The notes below the pieces were generated by a model. The model had not been told where the DNA came from. It was given only the letters and a program-made list of their open reading frames with translations, and ran no database searches. Shown here piece after piece: positions 52,691-63,402 of a stretch of 64,000 nt of DNA (position 1 is its first letter; each line of letters opens with the position of its first letter). The translations under genes and the position numbers were made by a program. Source of the stretch: Lophius americanus (lineage: Eukaryota > Chordata > Actinopteri > Lophiiformes > Lophiidae); NCBI GenBank assembly GCA_037951165.1, contig JBBDHG010000098.1, positions 248,001 through 312,000 on the forward strand. Direction: 5' to 3'.

Positions 52691-54304
52691 TGCTTTAATC
52701 AGATGACATTTCTGTACCAAACCTCCTCGCTAGGGGGCAGCATTTCCAAATATGTTTCCATATTGGATCCCTACTTATCTTCATTCATGCTAAATTAGAT
52801 ATTGATTTTTTGCAGATGATGTGTGGACTGATATAGAAGTTACTCTGGAGTCATTTTTTTGAATCTTTATTAACACTCTTAAAGTAATCATAAAATGTTT
52901 CTTATGCTGACATAATATGTGGGCTGCTGACAGTCATCTAAGGGGCAATACTAAATTGTCTTTTCTTTTTCTTTTTGACAGTGTTTGCATTTGAGCTGAT
53001 TTAAATAGAGCTGAATCTAAACTGGAACGTTTTGCAAAATTCCATGATTGGCTCCGGCTGAACACCAACTGGGTTTAGCTCAAGCTTATCAGCTGCACAT
53101 GTTCTCCTTGCAGCTTTCAGACATATTTTCATGCTCTCAGTGATCACTGGCAGAGAAACTAATGAGATATCACATTGTTTCACAAACATACGTCTCCCCG
53201 TCTCTGAGCAACGTGAAATGACTCAATACCTTTTTTTTTGTGATCTATAAAATGATCGAATGTATCGGTAAAACCTGTGACTGATTCAGAGGATAGTCAG
53301 ATAAAGTGTAGTATAATTTTAGGAGTAAGAGATTCAAAAAAACCTTTAAACACTCAAGTAGCACCATGACAATTTTTTTTTTTTTGAAAAAACCACATAA
53401 CATCACATTGAACGCATTCTCTGTTATTATCCAGTAAAGAAAAAGAGAAGAGTGAAAGATGTGACTCAAAAACAACGTGCATGTTAGGAGTTGATTCGTG
53501 AGCTGCAGCCACAAACAGCCACAAACAGGCTGTAGCATCAGAGTGTCTCTGTATATTCATCTTATGACATCTCAGTGTGTTGCAGTTTTCTTGTAATGCT
53601 GTCACCAGTTTAAGTGTTCAACCGTCAGCAAGTGTCAATCCTTCACGGCTTGGGAAAATAGCAGATGTTATCATTATTATCTGGAGCTGACATGTGCAAA
53701 TACAGACACCAAAGGGTGCTTGAGCACCTAACCTTTTACTACCTCGAGAGAAAGTGCCCTTTTTTATGGGGTGCTTTTAAAAAAAAAAGCATCCCATAAA
53801 AAGATAACAACAAAAGAAGGAATGGATGTAACAGGTTTTTTTTCAAATTTTCAAGACCTCTTTGTAATGATTTCACAGAAGTTGCTGTATGTTTATATTT
53901 TATATATAAATGATTTCTTTCCTGTGTATTTTCCAGTAAAATTAACAAAAGGAGGAGCAGAGGAAAGAGGAATGTACTCAGCCTAATGAAACTAAACACA
54001 CGGCCTACTTTGTGGTTTGGAATGCAGGTTGGTTTGCTTATTTATGTGGAGATCAGCCTTTTTCAGTTTTGTGTGAGAATTTTTATTGATTTTGAATTGT
54101 TATTTAATTCAATACCAGCAAAAGAAAAAAAAGGTTTATTTTCATGTGCAAAAGTAAAGTACTTATTAGTACAATTTTATAAAATTCTTTCTTCACTATG
54201 TCTCGCTCTCTCCCTGGTGCAGTCAGTTATTCTAAACATAGCTATAAATGTTTACACGTTTAATAAGCTAGTGCTATATAAAACGTGCTCATTATGGCAC
54301 ACTT

Positions 54305-54770
54305 TCCCTTATTATATGGATTACTGTAACGCACTTCTCATCGGGATCCCTGATAAAAGTCTTCAAAGACTTCAGTATGTTCAAAACAGTGCTGCAAGGA
54401 TCCTGATGAGAGTTCGTAAACACAAACACATCACCCCCGTTCTTCATTGGCTTCCCATCTCCAGTAGGATTGATTATAAGATCTCTCTCCTCACTCACCA
54501 GTGCATCCATGGTAACGCACCCCCCTACCTGAAAGAACTTCTCACCCCACTGACCTCAACACGATCCCACCGTTCTACCCACTCATACTGCCTCCTCCTT
54601 CCCCGGACTAAGCTCAGCACCATGGGTGATCGGGCCTTCTGTTCTGCTGCCCCTTGTCTGTGGAATGCCCTCCCTGACCATCTGAGGGCTCCACAGACGA
54701 CTGACACATTTAAAAAAGGACTTAAAACTTCCTTTTTAGCAGAACCTATAACTTTAATTAATATTGCTTC
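54305..54770 (+). mobile_element. L2/CR1-type LINE, reverse transcriptase C-terminal end
   Basis: The frame carries the typical C-terminal signature of fish CR1/L2-clade LINE reverse transcriptases: YMDYCNALL, SLQRLQYVQNSAARIL, HWLPI..RIDYKI, GNAPPYLKEL, DRAFCSAAPCLWNALPDHLR and a final FKKGLKTSFL. This part is uninterrupted for about 150 codons and is followed by a T-rich tail. The same open frame extends left to 53986, but residues before about position 107 show no LINE similarity and are probably chance or flanking sequence. The copy is 5'-truncated, as is usual for LINEs. It encodes no endonuclease or catalytic YADD block here. Confidence 0.85.
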
Positions 54771-55439
54771 TTTTTTTTTTTTATATAGTTATTATTTTAT
54801 TTTTTATTGATGAACAAGTTTTTAAAGCCCTTTTGTTCCTAATGTGATGTGTACAATAGGTACTGAGCATGGGTGTGCAACGGTGCAAACTGCAGATCTT
54901 GTTGACTGTTCTTAGTCTGCAGCGGTTAGCATCAAGAATAAGTCTCAGTCGTCCCACCAAAGAATGAGTGACGGATAAACTGATTTGTGTGCATAACATT
55001 CTTGTGGATATTTTGCTGGTTGATTCTGAATGGAAGGACTGGAGTTGTTCAGTTCACTGGGAGTCTCCCCGTGGCATTAAGGCAGAATCAGAGTAAATCT
55101 ATTGGAATGTTTATATCTGCGAACATGAGGCCAAAATGTCTGGGCTGTATAGCTGCTACTTCGGCAAGGTCACTCTTGTCAAAACCATTTTTTAATCTCA
55201 ACGAGACTTCCTGGTTATATAAAATGAAGTGATGAATAGAAGTATATGAATAAAATGATCTTCTGTGGAAATCTTTAAAATATGATGAAAGTGCTTGAGT
55301 AACAGGACCAGCACACACTCTTCTATCATCACCACATCATCACATGGACAAAAATACGTCTTGGTTTGCTCGTTCTATATGTGTTGTTTAAATTCTTATT
55401 GCAGTTATTTGAAAAAAGGCACTCCGTAGACAAACTTAG

Positions 55440-56645
55440 AGCGAAATATGATTCAATTTATTCAATGATATACACTTGATACTGTCAGTAGGAGAGCAGC
55501 AAATAACTCAATGGACGTTACAATGGTGACATGAGCATTAGACAAACGAGTAAACATAGAAACTATGACAGACAACCACACGTGAAAACTGACTCTGTGT
55601 GTTCTCCATTAAAACCATTGCTTCTTAATGTCAGAAAAAACTTGTTCTCTCACACAAACACAGACACAAAATGAAATAGTGAACAATAAAGAGGAAACAT
55701 GCAGCTGGTAAGATTACATCATCTATTACAATTAAGTCAAAAGGTGCACAGACATAAACTTAATAAAGAACAAAAACATCTCACTTGAGAAAGAATGAAC
55801 ACATTTGTGAAATACCTCCCGTGGATCTTTATGGGTTGGTCAAAGTAAAAAAATGTTCAAAATTTTTTTTTCAATTTATCCTAGTAATTATAAAGCTGCC
55901 TGTCAAATGTGACCATGATTTATCAAAAAAAACAGTTATTACAAAAACATCTCATTCCAATAAAAATTATCATGTTTACAATATGGCTGTCATTTTTGGT
56001 CTCGTTGAATCGTACTTCTCATTTAAACACCTGATTCATTGAACTGCACACAGTATTTATTACATTTAAAGCAGTTTCTCATTAGAAACCATTCAGGACC
56101 GCATCAACTTGTAGGAAACGGTAAAATCACATGATCATCTTTCCACCCTAGAGAGGGACCAACATTTTAACCAAAGTTTGTGATTATAGAGAAAAAACAG
56201 CAGACCATTATAATTCACAGCAGTACCAATGATCTTACAGTGAAAGCTGAAACCACCGCTGTACTGTCTTAGCCAAAAGCTATAGAGATTTAAATTTACT
56301 GTGAATCAGTGTGAACTGATTCACAGTAAATAGCCAGCCCTATTACAGTTTGAAGCCAGCGCAGAAAAAACTCAACCCTGAAAGAATCAACATCAAAATT
56401 AGGAGTGAAAGGTTTGAGTTTCACCGTCACCAGCTTTTTAAAAACTACCTTTATCGAGTCTCAATGTAAGCTTTGTGAAGCCATGTTGTGAATTTAATTT
56501 GATTGCATTTACAAAGTATTGAAAATATGAATTAGTCGTGTTTGTTTGGACATGATCTATGATTTCCCGTGGAGAAACTTTAATACAGATATCCTGTTTT
56601 CTGTCTAGTACTCCTGTAATCAATCACTTTGCCTGTGCCTTTTGT
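55440..56645 (-). other. Probable alg10 3' untranslated region
   Basis: The sequence after the alg10 stop has no ORF or recognised repeat. On the minus strand AATAAA hexamers occur at 56061-56056 and 55462-55457, so the UTR is about 0.6 or 1.2 kb. It holds a perfect 16-bp inverted repeat at 56295-56330. The extent is inferred from the hexamers only. Confidence 0.4.
56295..56330. repeat. Perfect 16-bp inverted repeat in alg10 3' UTR
   Basis: Arms TTTACTGTGAATCAGT and ACTGATTCACAGTAAA flank GTGA. In the alg10 transcript this would form a stable stem with a four-base loop. Confidence 0.9.
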
Positions 56646-58971
56646 TCACCACATGAACCTCTGTGTGGCTGTACTACCTGGCCAATGGAAGGTCTTACTG
56701 ATGAAGATGTATATTGTGCCAGCATTTACAGCCGTGTACAGAAGAAACTCCACAATGAGTCTAGGAAGAGAGGGGAGAGGCATGTGCAGGCGGTACATTA
56801 GGTAGGGAACTATGAAGTACCTGAACTCTAGCAGCTTCTGGGGCACAGTGGTGGCCAGGAGGCATACCAGAAACGCCAAACTCCAGAACAGCGAGCGAGA
56901 CTTCAAGGAGTCCATAAAATTCCACCCTGCAAACACGTATGCAGGAATGAGGAGGTAGCGCACCAGCTCATGCCCCTGGAAGACCCTTTTCCACACATAG
57001 AAGGGAAAATGTCGGTTATCTGCCAGGATGTACTTGTGGACAAGGGTGAACTTCCACACTAGGAGAAACATTACGCCTGTGATGAAGAAGAATAACAAGG
57101 GCTGTTTCTTCACAGCCTGGAGGAAGCGAACAATGCGATAGTAACACAGAGAAACTGGGAGAGAGAAGAAGAGTGCATACGAGAAGAAATATAAAAGTTG
57201 AGGGAAGTTGAGGCAGGCCTCGTGGCTCGTCTTGTCACCCACCACTATCCCATCATTCAGCACCACAAACACAAGGAAACCCACTCCAACAGTGGCGTAA
57301 GGCCAGGCTACCAGTAGAACCGACTTCATGTGACTTGGTGAAGTGAGGAACTCCAGCGTGAAAAGCACCAATTTCTTAGCTCCACTAAATGACAGAGGGA
57401 CCTGGAATAGAGCGGACTTCTCATCCCTCTTTTTTGTATGTTCCACCCTCCAGGCCTCATCCATTTTTGTCACCACCAACGTACTGGCACAGAAGGCCAC
57501 CCAGATGATGTTGGTCTGACGGAAGAGCACGGAGCAGATGCCGAGGAACGCAGAGGCCTTGTGGCAGCCGTAGAGCGTCATGAGGTAAGTAAAGAGGATG
57601 AAGAAAGTAGATCCGGCATCAGTGTAGTAGAGGAAGTTGAAAAAGTAGAGCACAGGGAATGTGGACAGAGAAAGTGCTGAAAGTATCCGGCGTGAGGCTG
57701 CTCGTGTCTGCAAGAGAAGAAACGTGACATCTGAAGACAAGAAAAAAACAAAACAATGCATGATTATCTTCTGGAATTACCTTCTCCCTGACGTGCAGTT
57801 TGCAGATGAGCAAATAGAGCAGGTAAAGGTTGCCGCAGTTGAAAAGCAGGTTGATGAAGCGCAGCATGGCAGTGGAACATACCACTGCGCCTGTCAGGTT
57901 AGCGAGCCACACTATCGGTTTGATGACTCCCACAGAGACAAGGTAAAGACCTGGTAGGGTGGTGATCATTGGGTCCCACTACACAAGGAGGAAAAACACA
58001 TTAAAGGAGCACTACACCGATAATATACTGAAGGGTGATAACTTAACTTGTCTTCATTGATACAATCAACTTGAGAAATTGAATTTTTATGGATGAAAAC
58101 CTGATTATGTCTTACCAGAGACAAAACCAAGTTACACTATGGGAAATTGAAGCTCTTGCGTCATCCATTATATGCTATAAAGGTATGCATGGGTGAGCAG
58201 ATCAGAAGCCTCATACAGCAAGCTTTGATGCACTTCATATTCTGCCACCTTTCTATCAGACTCAACATGAACTTTGTAGCAAACAGTGCTACAGTGGCTC
58301 TTCTGTGGAATTGAACAACTATCCTTTGTTCCGCTTCACAAGTTCTCCATCCTTAGACAACTTTACACTAACCAGTGCAGACGGAACATCCAACAAGTCA
58401 TGCTGTTTTATAGATTTTCTGACCCAGCTGTTTAGCTATCAAAAATTTGTCAAAGTCAGCTTATCCATTAGTAGTGCTTCTAATAAATCAACTTTACAAA
58501 AGAATGTTAACCTCCTGCATAATATAGCCCACCCACTGAAAAGTGTCATAGTAAAAATGTAGCTTATGTTGTCGTCCTGACTTCACCTCCCAGTGTTTAG
58601 AATGTTATGTCCGTGTCTTCCATGTATGCTATGATACATTATGCACATAAAGCTCTATTAATGACGTAGACAGAGAGATTAGCAGCTCTCCAATCTGAGG
58701 GATAATTCTCAAAGACTAAAGCTCAGCTGCAAGCTAACCTTAATCCGTTGTACAACAATGAGAGGCTCTCTTTTAAGACTGATTTTACGTGAGCCGCCCG
58801 ACTCACCTCGTTAAATTTCCCATGACAGTATTTCTGAGCTTGAGGGATATGAAATATCTCGTCCATGTAGGGCTCCCTTTGCTCCCGGGTGATTCTGGAA
58901 AACAGCAGACAGGACACCAGAAAGTTGGTGCTGCAGAGAGCAGTGAAGATGTAACCCTCAAATTTCTCCAT
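56646..58971 (-). CDS. alg10: ALG10 alpha-1,2-glucosyltransferase, three exons, complete
   Basis: Coding exons on the minus strand are 58971-58807, 57978-57781 and 57707-56646 (stop TGA at 56648-56646). The introns are 828 bp and 73 bp with GT-AG borders, both in phase 0. The product is 474 aa; the human protein is 473. It is a multi-pass ER membrane enzyme of family GT59. It adds the last, third glucose to the dolichol-linked oligosaccharide from dolichyl-phosphate glucose, the signal for efficient transfer by oligosaccharyltransferase. Visible family motifs are the acidic lumenal loop YMDEIFHIPQAQKYC (about residues 35-49), WDPMITTLPGLYL at the start of exon 2, FRQTNIIWV, SHEACLNFPQLLYFFSY, LADNRHFPFYVWKR, PQKLLEFRYFIVPY and the C-terminal QRFMW. 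Many hydrophobic segments alternate with these loops. No frameshift or missing key residue is seen. It is divergent from tprkb. Confidence 0.97.
58228..58562 (-). mobile_element. Tc1-like relic inside alg10 intron 1
   Basis: Decayed sequence such as 'gatgcacttcatattctgcc', 'acctttctatcagactcaac' and 'gcccacccactgaaaagtgt' aligns by eye with the N-terminal half and right flank of the Tc1-like family seen elsewhere in the window. It is the most diverged of the four relics and has lost a clear terminal repeat. Confidence 0.65.
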
Positions 58972-59447
58972 GTTTCAAGACGACTCGAGCCAAAATTAAT
59001 TAAGTTCAAAATAAACCCTAACAATGTCGTGTGAATCGCATAACGATTAAGTTTGCATATTTCAAATCAGTTTATAATCTCAATTGCAAGGGAAACTGGT
59101 ACAAGTCTGTCCAGTTTCGATAAACGGAAGATTTTTGACAGTTGGTGGTCCGTCTCACAGATATGGTCGGTGCAGAAGCTCCTGTAAATTTTATTAGTTC
59201 CTATCTTGTATTAAATAATGTATCGACCCTTTACTTAAATTGTTTTTAAATTAATTACACATTCAAATATTTAATAACTTGAGTACCGTAAGATAAGGTT
59301 TTTTTCGTTTTTTCCTACCGTTTTTCCTAAGGAGGGATTTTCCTTCTATGAGGTGTTCCTCTGTTATTGTCCCCCTCGGGTTCACACGTTCACGTGAAGC
59401 GTGAAGCGAAGCTAATTCCTCCACAACTCGTTAAATACTCGTCCAGG
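58972..59447. promoter_or_regulatory. Shared head-to-head promoter interval, alg10/tprkb
   Basis: The start codons of alg10 (minus) and tprkb (plus) are only 476 bp apart and point away from each other, the usual geometry of a bidirectional promoter. A palindromic E-box, TTCACGTGAA (core CACGTG at 59391-59396), lies about 50 bp before the tprkb ATG within a somewhat GC-richer patch. No TATA box is obvious near either start. The bidirectional function is inference from layout. Confidence 0.6.
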
Positions 59448-62391
59448 ATGCATTTAACTCATAAACTAGAGCTTTTTCCTGACCATAGAGTTACTCTGAT
59501 GCTTTTCAAGGAGATTACAAATGCAGCAGATTTGAGACAGAGTGCGATGGCGGGTAAAATAAAAGGTGCCTTGATCAACCCAACTATGGTGAGACCTTTT
59601 CATTTAGCTTCAGCAAGGATTACAATCGCTTTAATGTTCATATGTATAGTTATATCTATTCGTTATGATTGCCAGCACTTTAATTTTTACAACTGGCCAT
59701 GTTTTTTATTTTATTCAATCTGGAAAATGTGGTCCTAACATTAGTCTTACGTTTATGTACATATACTTATGTTTATGTTTTCGGTAAAGATACCAGTATT
59801 TTCATTGTAACAACCGGACATATCTTTTATTAGGCTACGTACACACTGCATGTGACCCGGATGTTATTCTTTTATGTGGACAGCACATGGAATCTGATCT
59901 CTTCAATTCTGATTTGATTCACTCTGTAGTCCAACATCTAATCTGATCCAAGCTGGTTTACTGGAAATGTGAGGAGTCAGATCAAAATCACGTGGCCTTC
60001 GCCCACTGTCACATCAACTGGGAATCACAGTGTTGCAAATTTAATAAACAAGTGGGAAAGTTATTTCGTGAAGAGATGCACACTGCTCCCCACAGCAATC
60101 AATACAAAAAACAATTAATACCTAACCACTGTTTTATGAGTTTTTGCATTGACTGGCGTACAAGTGACATTTTCTGCTGTTCATTAGAGTCCTTGATTAA
60201 AAAATGAACAAATCTAAAGATCTGTCAACACTCATATCATATATGGGTCACATGCAAAGGTTCTGAATAGTCAAAAATACAGTGTTTGAGTAAAAATTGG
60301 AGTTGTTTAACTTTCAAATTCAGTGGGAATGTATCCTTATATCAGGAAGCAACACCTTCATTTATCCTTAGACCTTTCCTTTCCTTTCCAGCTGGTGCAT
60401 CCGTTCCAAGTTCTGGTAGCTGCCAACAAGGCTGTAAACCTACAAAATAACGGAAAGATGAAAACAAGAAGTTTGTATTCAGAAATAATCTTCAACCTTT
60501 CACCAACTAATAATGTAAGTAAATATAACCTTACTTCATTTTTATTATATCGTAATGTCCACTTTTGGTCTTCTTTTTGGCTTAAATAACGTTAATGATT
60601 TACTGTCACAGGGATGAAAGTATTTTTGTCACTTTTATATCTGTCATACTCAAATGAAATAAGAACAATGTATATAAATGAACTCAAAACAGAAAAGAAA
60701 TTGAATCCTTCTCAGTTGAATGCATACCTACTGCAAGAACCACAAGTCCATTTTATTAAATCAAGCCCTAGCCACTAACTTATTGAATCTATGGATGTCA
60801 AAACTGGCTCATCATGGCTACTTTACCTCGAATCACCAAAGTAACACAACAAACTGATGCACAACACAACTTATTTTCACTGATGGAAGTAATATTAGGA
60901 TGTGAAAAAAGACGTGGACAATCACTTTATCCTTATCTACTCCAATATGTAATGCTTTATTCTGGGCCACATGCTGAGCTCTCCTAACATGTTTCATGAA
61001 TATTTGTTAAATAGTTTTTTGTGCCATCCTGTCAACAGACAGAAACTAAGAATTGTCTGTGTACAAATATCTGTAAGAGAAGCTCAGTTTCCCTTCTGAA
61101 GCTCATTCCTTAAAACAATTCGTGGCTGCACATCAATCTCCCTGTGGCACACCTTCTTTTCTATTTACAAATCTGTAATGGAGCTTAAATCCACAGGAAT
61201 CTTGTGCCATTTCCTTGTAGGAAAACAGCAGATGTAAAGCTTTCATCTCTGCGATAAACAAGAAGGGAATAATGAACTGTGCATTGAGGGCCTGTATTGA
61301 TCCAGAGCACCGTTATCTGGATCTAAACCAGATAATGGTGATCTGGAGATCTAATGGATAACTCATTGATGCAAACATCATGTCTGCAAACAAACTAACA
61401 AACCAACAACATTTTCACCAAAGAACAGATGTTGGTTTAAATATAATGTCCTTGGTGGAAGTAATCATACGTGAATTCCTTGCCTACAGATCTCAGAAGC
61501 GTTTAAAAAGTTTGGGATCTCTGACAGAGATGACTCTGTCATGGTGGTCCTCGTTCACAACGACGATGAGTCACAACTTCTATCAGACATCGCAGCCATG
61601 GTGAACGGACAACAGATTCCTGTGAAGGATGTTGCCTTGCTGTCAGACCTGGAAAAAATCAAAAAGGTACTCTGTGCGTGATTTCGTTTCATGTGAATCA
61701 TTTAATTTAATAATTAGAATAAGCATCAGTTTGTTTACATGTTTGTATTTAGCTGGACAAGACTTTAATCAGATCTTGGACATGCACAATTGTGCAGAAT
61801 CCTCTAGTCTTCATTAACTGAATGGGTCACCGTTAGCTTTATATTTCAAGGATATTTGTAGATACAGGTCGATATTTAGTTTTGTTTAGAAGACCTTACA
61901 CGTACAGTGGATATAAAGTTTATACTTCCCCGTTAATCCTTGAGATTATTCCTTTGAGATAAACACTTTCCAGGTCTAACACTTTCTAGGTGGATGTTAT
62001 TCTTTTTTTAGAACAGATTCTAGGAAATGGCTTAACTGAAGTTATTTGGAAAAATCTAAAGTTTTTAAAACTGTTCGGATTTGCTTGAATTACTGTTTAG
62101 ACTTGGATACCAAAAGACCTGCAAAGTCTGATTTGCCGTCAGAGGACCCTGCCAACAGACCAATATTCCTGGTCTGCAATGGAAGATCGGGGTTCAAAGT
62201 CAGCGAGAGGCTGATCCTGTATTTTAGCAGGGGTGTGGAGACTTTTTTAAGCCTGTGTGGACCTACATACTAAATAGATACCCTTTTTTTTTTCTTTGTT
62301 TCAGCTGTATAAAGTCACTCCTCAGGAGGAGATCTGCGGGACTCTGTTGGATGCAGTTGTTTGCAGAATGGCCATCAAGGATGTCATGTAA
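59448..62391 (+). CDS. tprkb: TPRKB (Cgi121-type KEOPS subunit), four exons, complete
   Basis: Coding exons are 59448-59588, 60392-60514, 61490-61666 and 62305-62391 (TAA). All introns are GT-AG and all junctions are phase 0, giving 175 aa, the same length as the human protein. TPRKB binds the kinase TP53RK and is the peripheral subunit of the KEOPS/EKC complex (OSGEP, TP53RK, LAGE3, GON7), which makes N6-threonylcarbamoyladenosine at position 37 of ANN-decoding tRNAs. Recognisable segments are the N-terminal MHLTHKLELFPDHRVTLMLF, INPTM at the end of exon 1, VAANKAV and EIIFNLSPTNN in exon 2, ISEAFKKFGI in exon 3, and the C-terminal GTLLDAVVCRMAIKDVM. Intron 1 (about 0.8 kb) carries a MITE-like insertion. 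The gene is divergent from alg10 and convergent with the dehydratase-like gene. Confidence 0.97.
59832..60346. mobile_element. MITE of the same family in tprkb intron 1
   Basis: The left end 'aggctacgtacacactgcat' and the right end 'ttcagtgggaatgtatcctt' match the ends of the element at 39.3 kb in the same orientation. The interior is decayed. It lies fully within intron 1 and ends about 45 bp before exon 2. Confidence 0.55.
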
Positions 62392-62983
62392 CCATAACAG
62401 GAAACTAAGCCGGAACAGAACTTTTACTGATTATAGGGAAAATGATTGGTTGCATTTTTCACAATCTGCAAATTTTCTGCTATTAATGTTATTCCGCCAT
62501 GTTTTGACTAAAAATACAAAAACTTGCCTCGTATCCTTAATGCAAAGAGAACTATAACTGCAGACAATCATACATTTACCGTTTGCCACATATTTCTTCG
62601 TAAACTTAAGCTGTCTTTTTCTTTATTCAATTTTCCATGTACAGTAATTGTGAAAACGTTGACAGGTTCGGATGAAGAGGTAGTTTGAGAAGTCATGTCA
62701 TTTTATTTATCATAATCTCAACTTCTTTCAGCACCTTCTCATGCTCTCCAGTCTCGCCTTTGAACCTTTCCTTTGAGTATTTATACAACAAGAGACGGGG
62801 GTTTAAAACTTCACTTCAGCTCTGATGATGTCAGTTGGTAAATAATTAATCAAATGTGCTCTGGGCCAAATATCGGCTGCATCCAAGATAATTAGAAATA
62901 GATCAACAACATGGGCATGAAAGCTGACTTAAAGTCAAACCCTATCAGCCCAAGAAGAGGAATATTAAATGTTCTGCTTTCGT

Positions 62984-62989
62984 AATAAA
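62984..62989 (+). terminator. Candidate polyadenylation signal of tprkb
   Basis: AATAAA about 590 bp after the tprkb stop is the first canonical hexamer I find on this strand. It lies 172 bp before the stop codon of the convergent gene, so the two 3' UTRs are close and may overlap. Confidence 0.35.
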
Positions 62990-63160
62990 CATTGTAGTTT
63001 GTTCTATTTCATCAGCCGGAGTCAGGCACTGCAATCATCAACCTACATGTTTTGTCTTTGTAGTGTGACACACAACCAAACAACAGAATGTGATGTACAA
63101 GAAGAAAAATAAAGGTTAGAAGAGAGATATTTAAAAAAGACACATTGAAATGTATATTTG

Positions 63161-63402
63161 TTAGTCTGGGAAGTTAGTAAGCTCGTCTTTTCCGATATTC
63201 CCTCCGCTGAGGATGCACACCACATTCTTCCCCTCCAGCTCAGGTATCTTGTTATTAACGATGGCGGCAAAGGCAGCGGAACCCGATGGTTCAACCAGGA
63301 GTCCAGATCTGTAGAGGGTGGACACAGCTGCCTTGATCTCCTCATCATTTATAAGGACGATCGCCTCCACATAACGCCGACACAACTCGAATGGAAGTTT
63401 GC
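63161..63402 (-). CDS. Threonine/serine dehydratase-like PLP enzyme, terminal exon only
   Basis: This is the last coding exon of a minus-strand gene whose earlier exons lie beyond the window. The acceptor is ttgcatgtcag|GC; the exon encodes 79 aa and ends at TAA (63163-63161). It matches the C-terminal part of fold-type II PLP enzymes (threonine ammonia-lyase, serine racemase, serine dehydratase). It shows the conserved LVEPSGSAAFAAI helix and the CILSGGNIG segment, where the Ser of SGGN normally contacts the pyridine nitrogen of PLP. The active-site Schiff-base lysine would be in upstream exons and cannot be checked. The protein ends at NFPD, shortly after SGGN, with no ACT-type regulatory domain, unlike IlvA-type threonine deaminases. 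It could be a serine racemase relative or a fish L-threonine ammonia-lyase-like protein, so I give no symbol. The 598 bp remaining to the window edge shows no further exon. Confidence 0.8.

Larger units (their letters stand above)
50082..54304. other. Gene-free interval between fam180a and the LINE
   Basis: Contains the possible HTH relic and a candidate non-coding element. An imperfect inverted repeat built on 'ggtgctttt' and 'aaaagcatccc' lies at 53759-53803. No exon recognised. Confidence 0.5.

Noticed and set aside
53986..54304. N-terminal part of the 274-codon frame at the LINE
   Set aside because: No LINE or other similarity before about residue 107; treated as flanking sequence that happens to be open.
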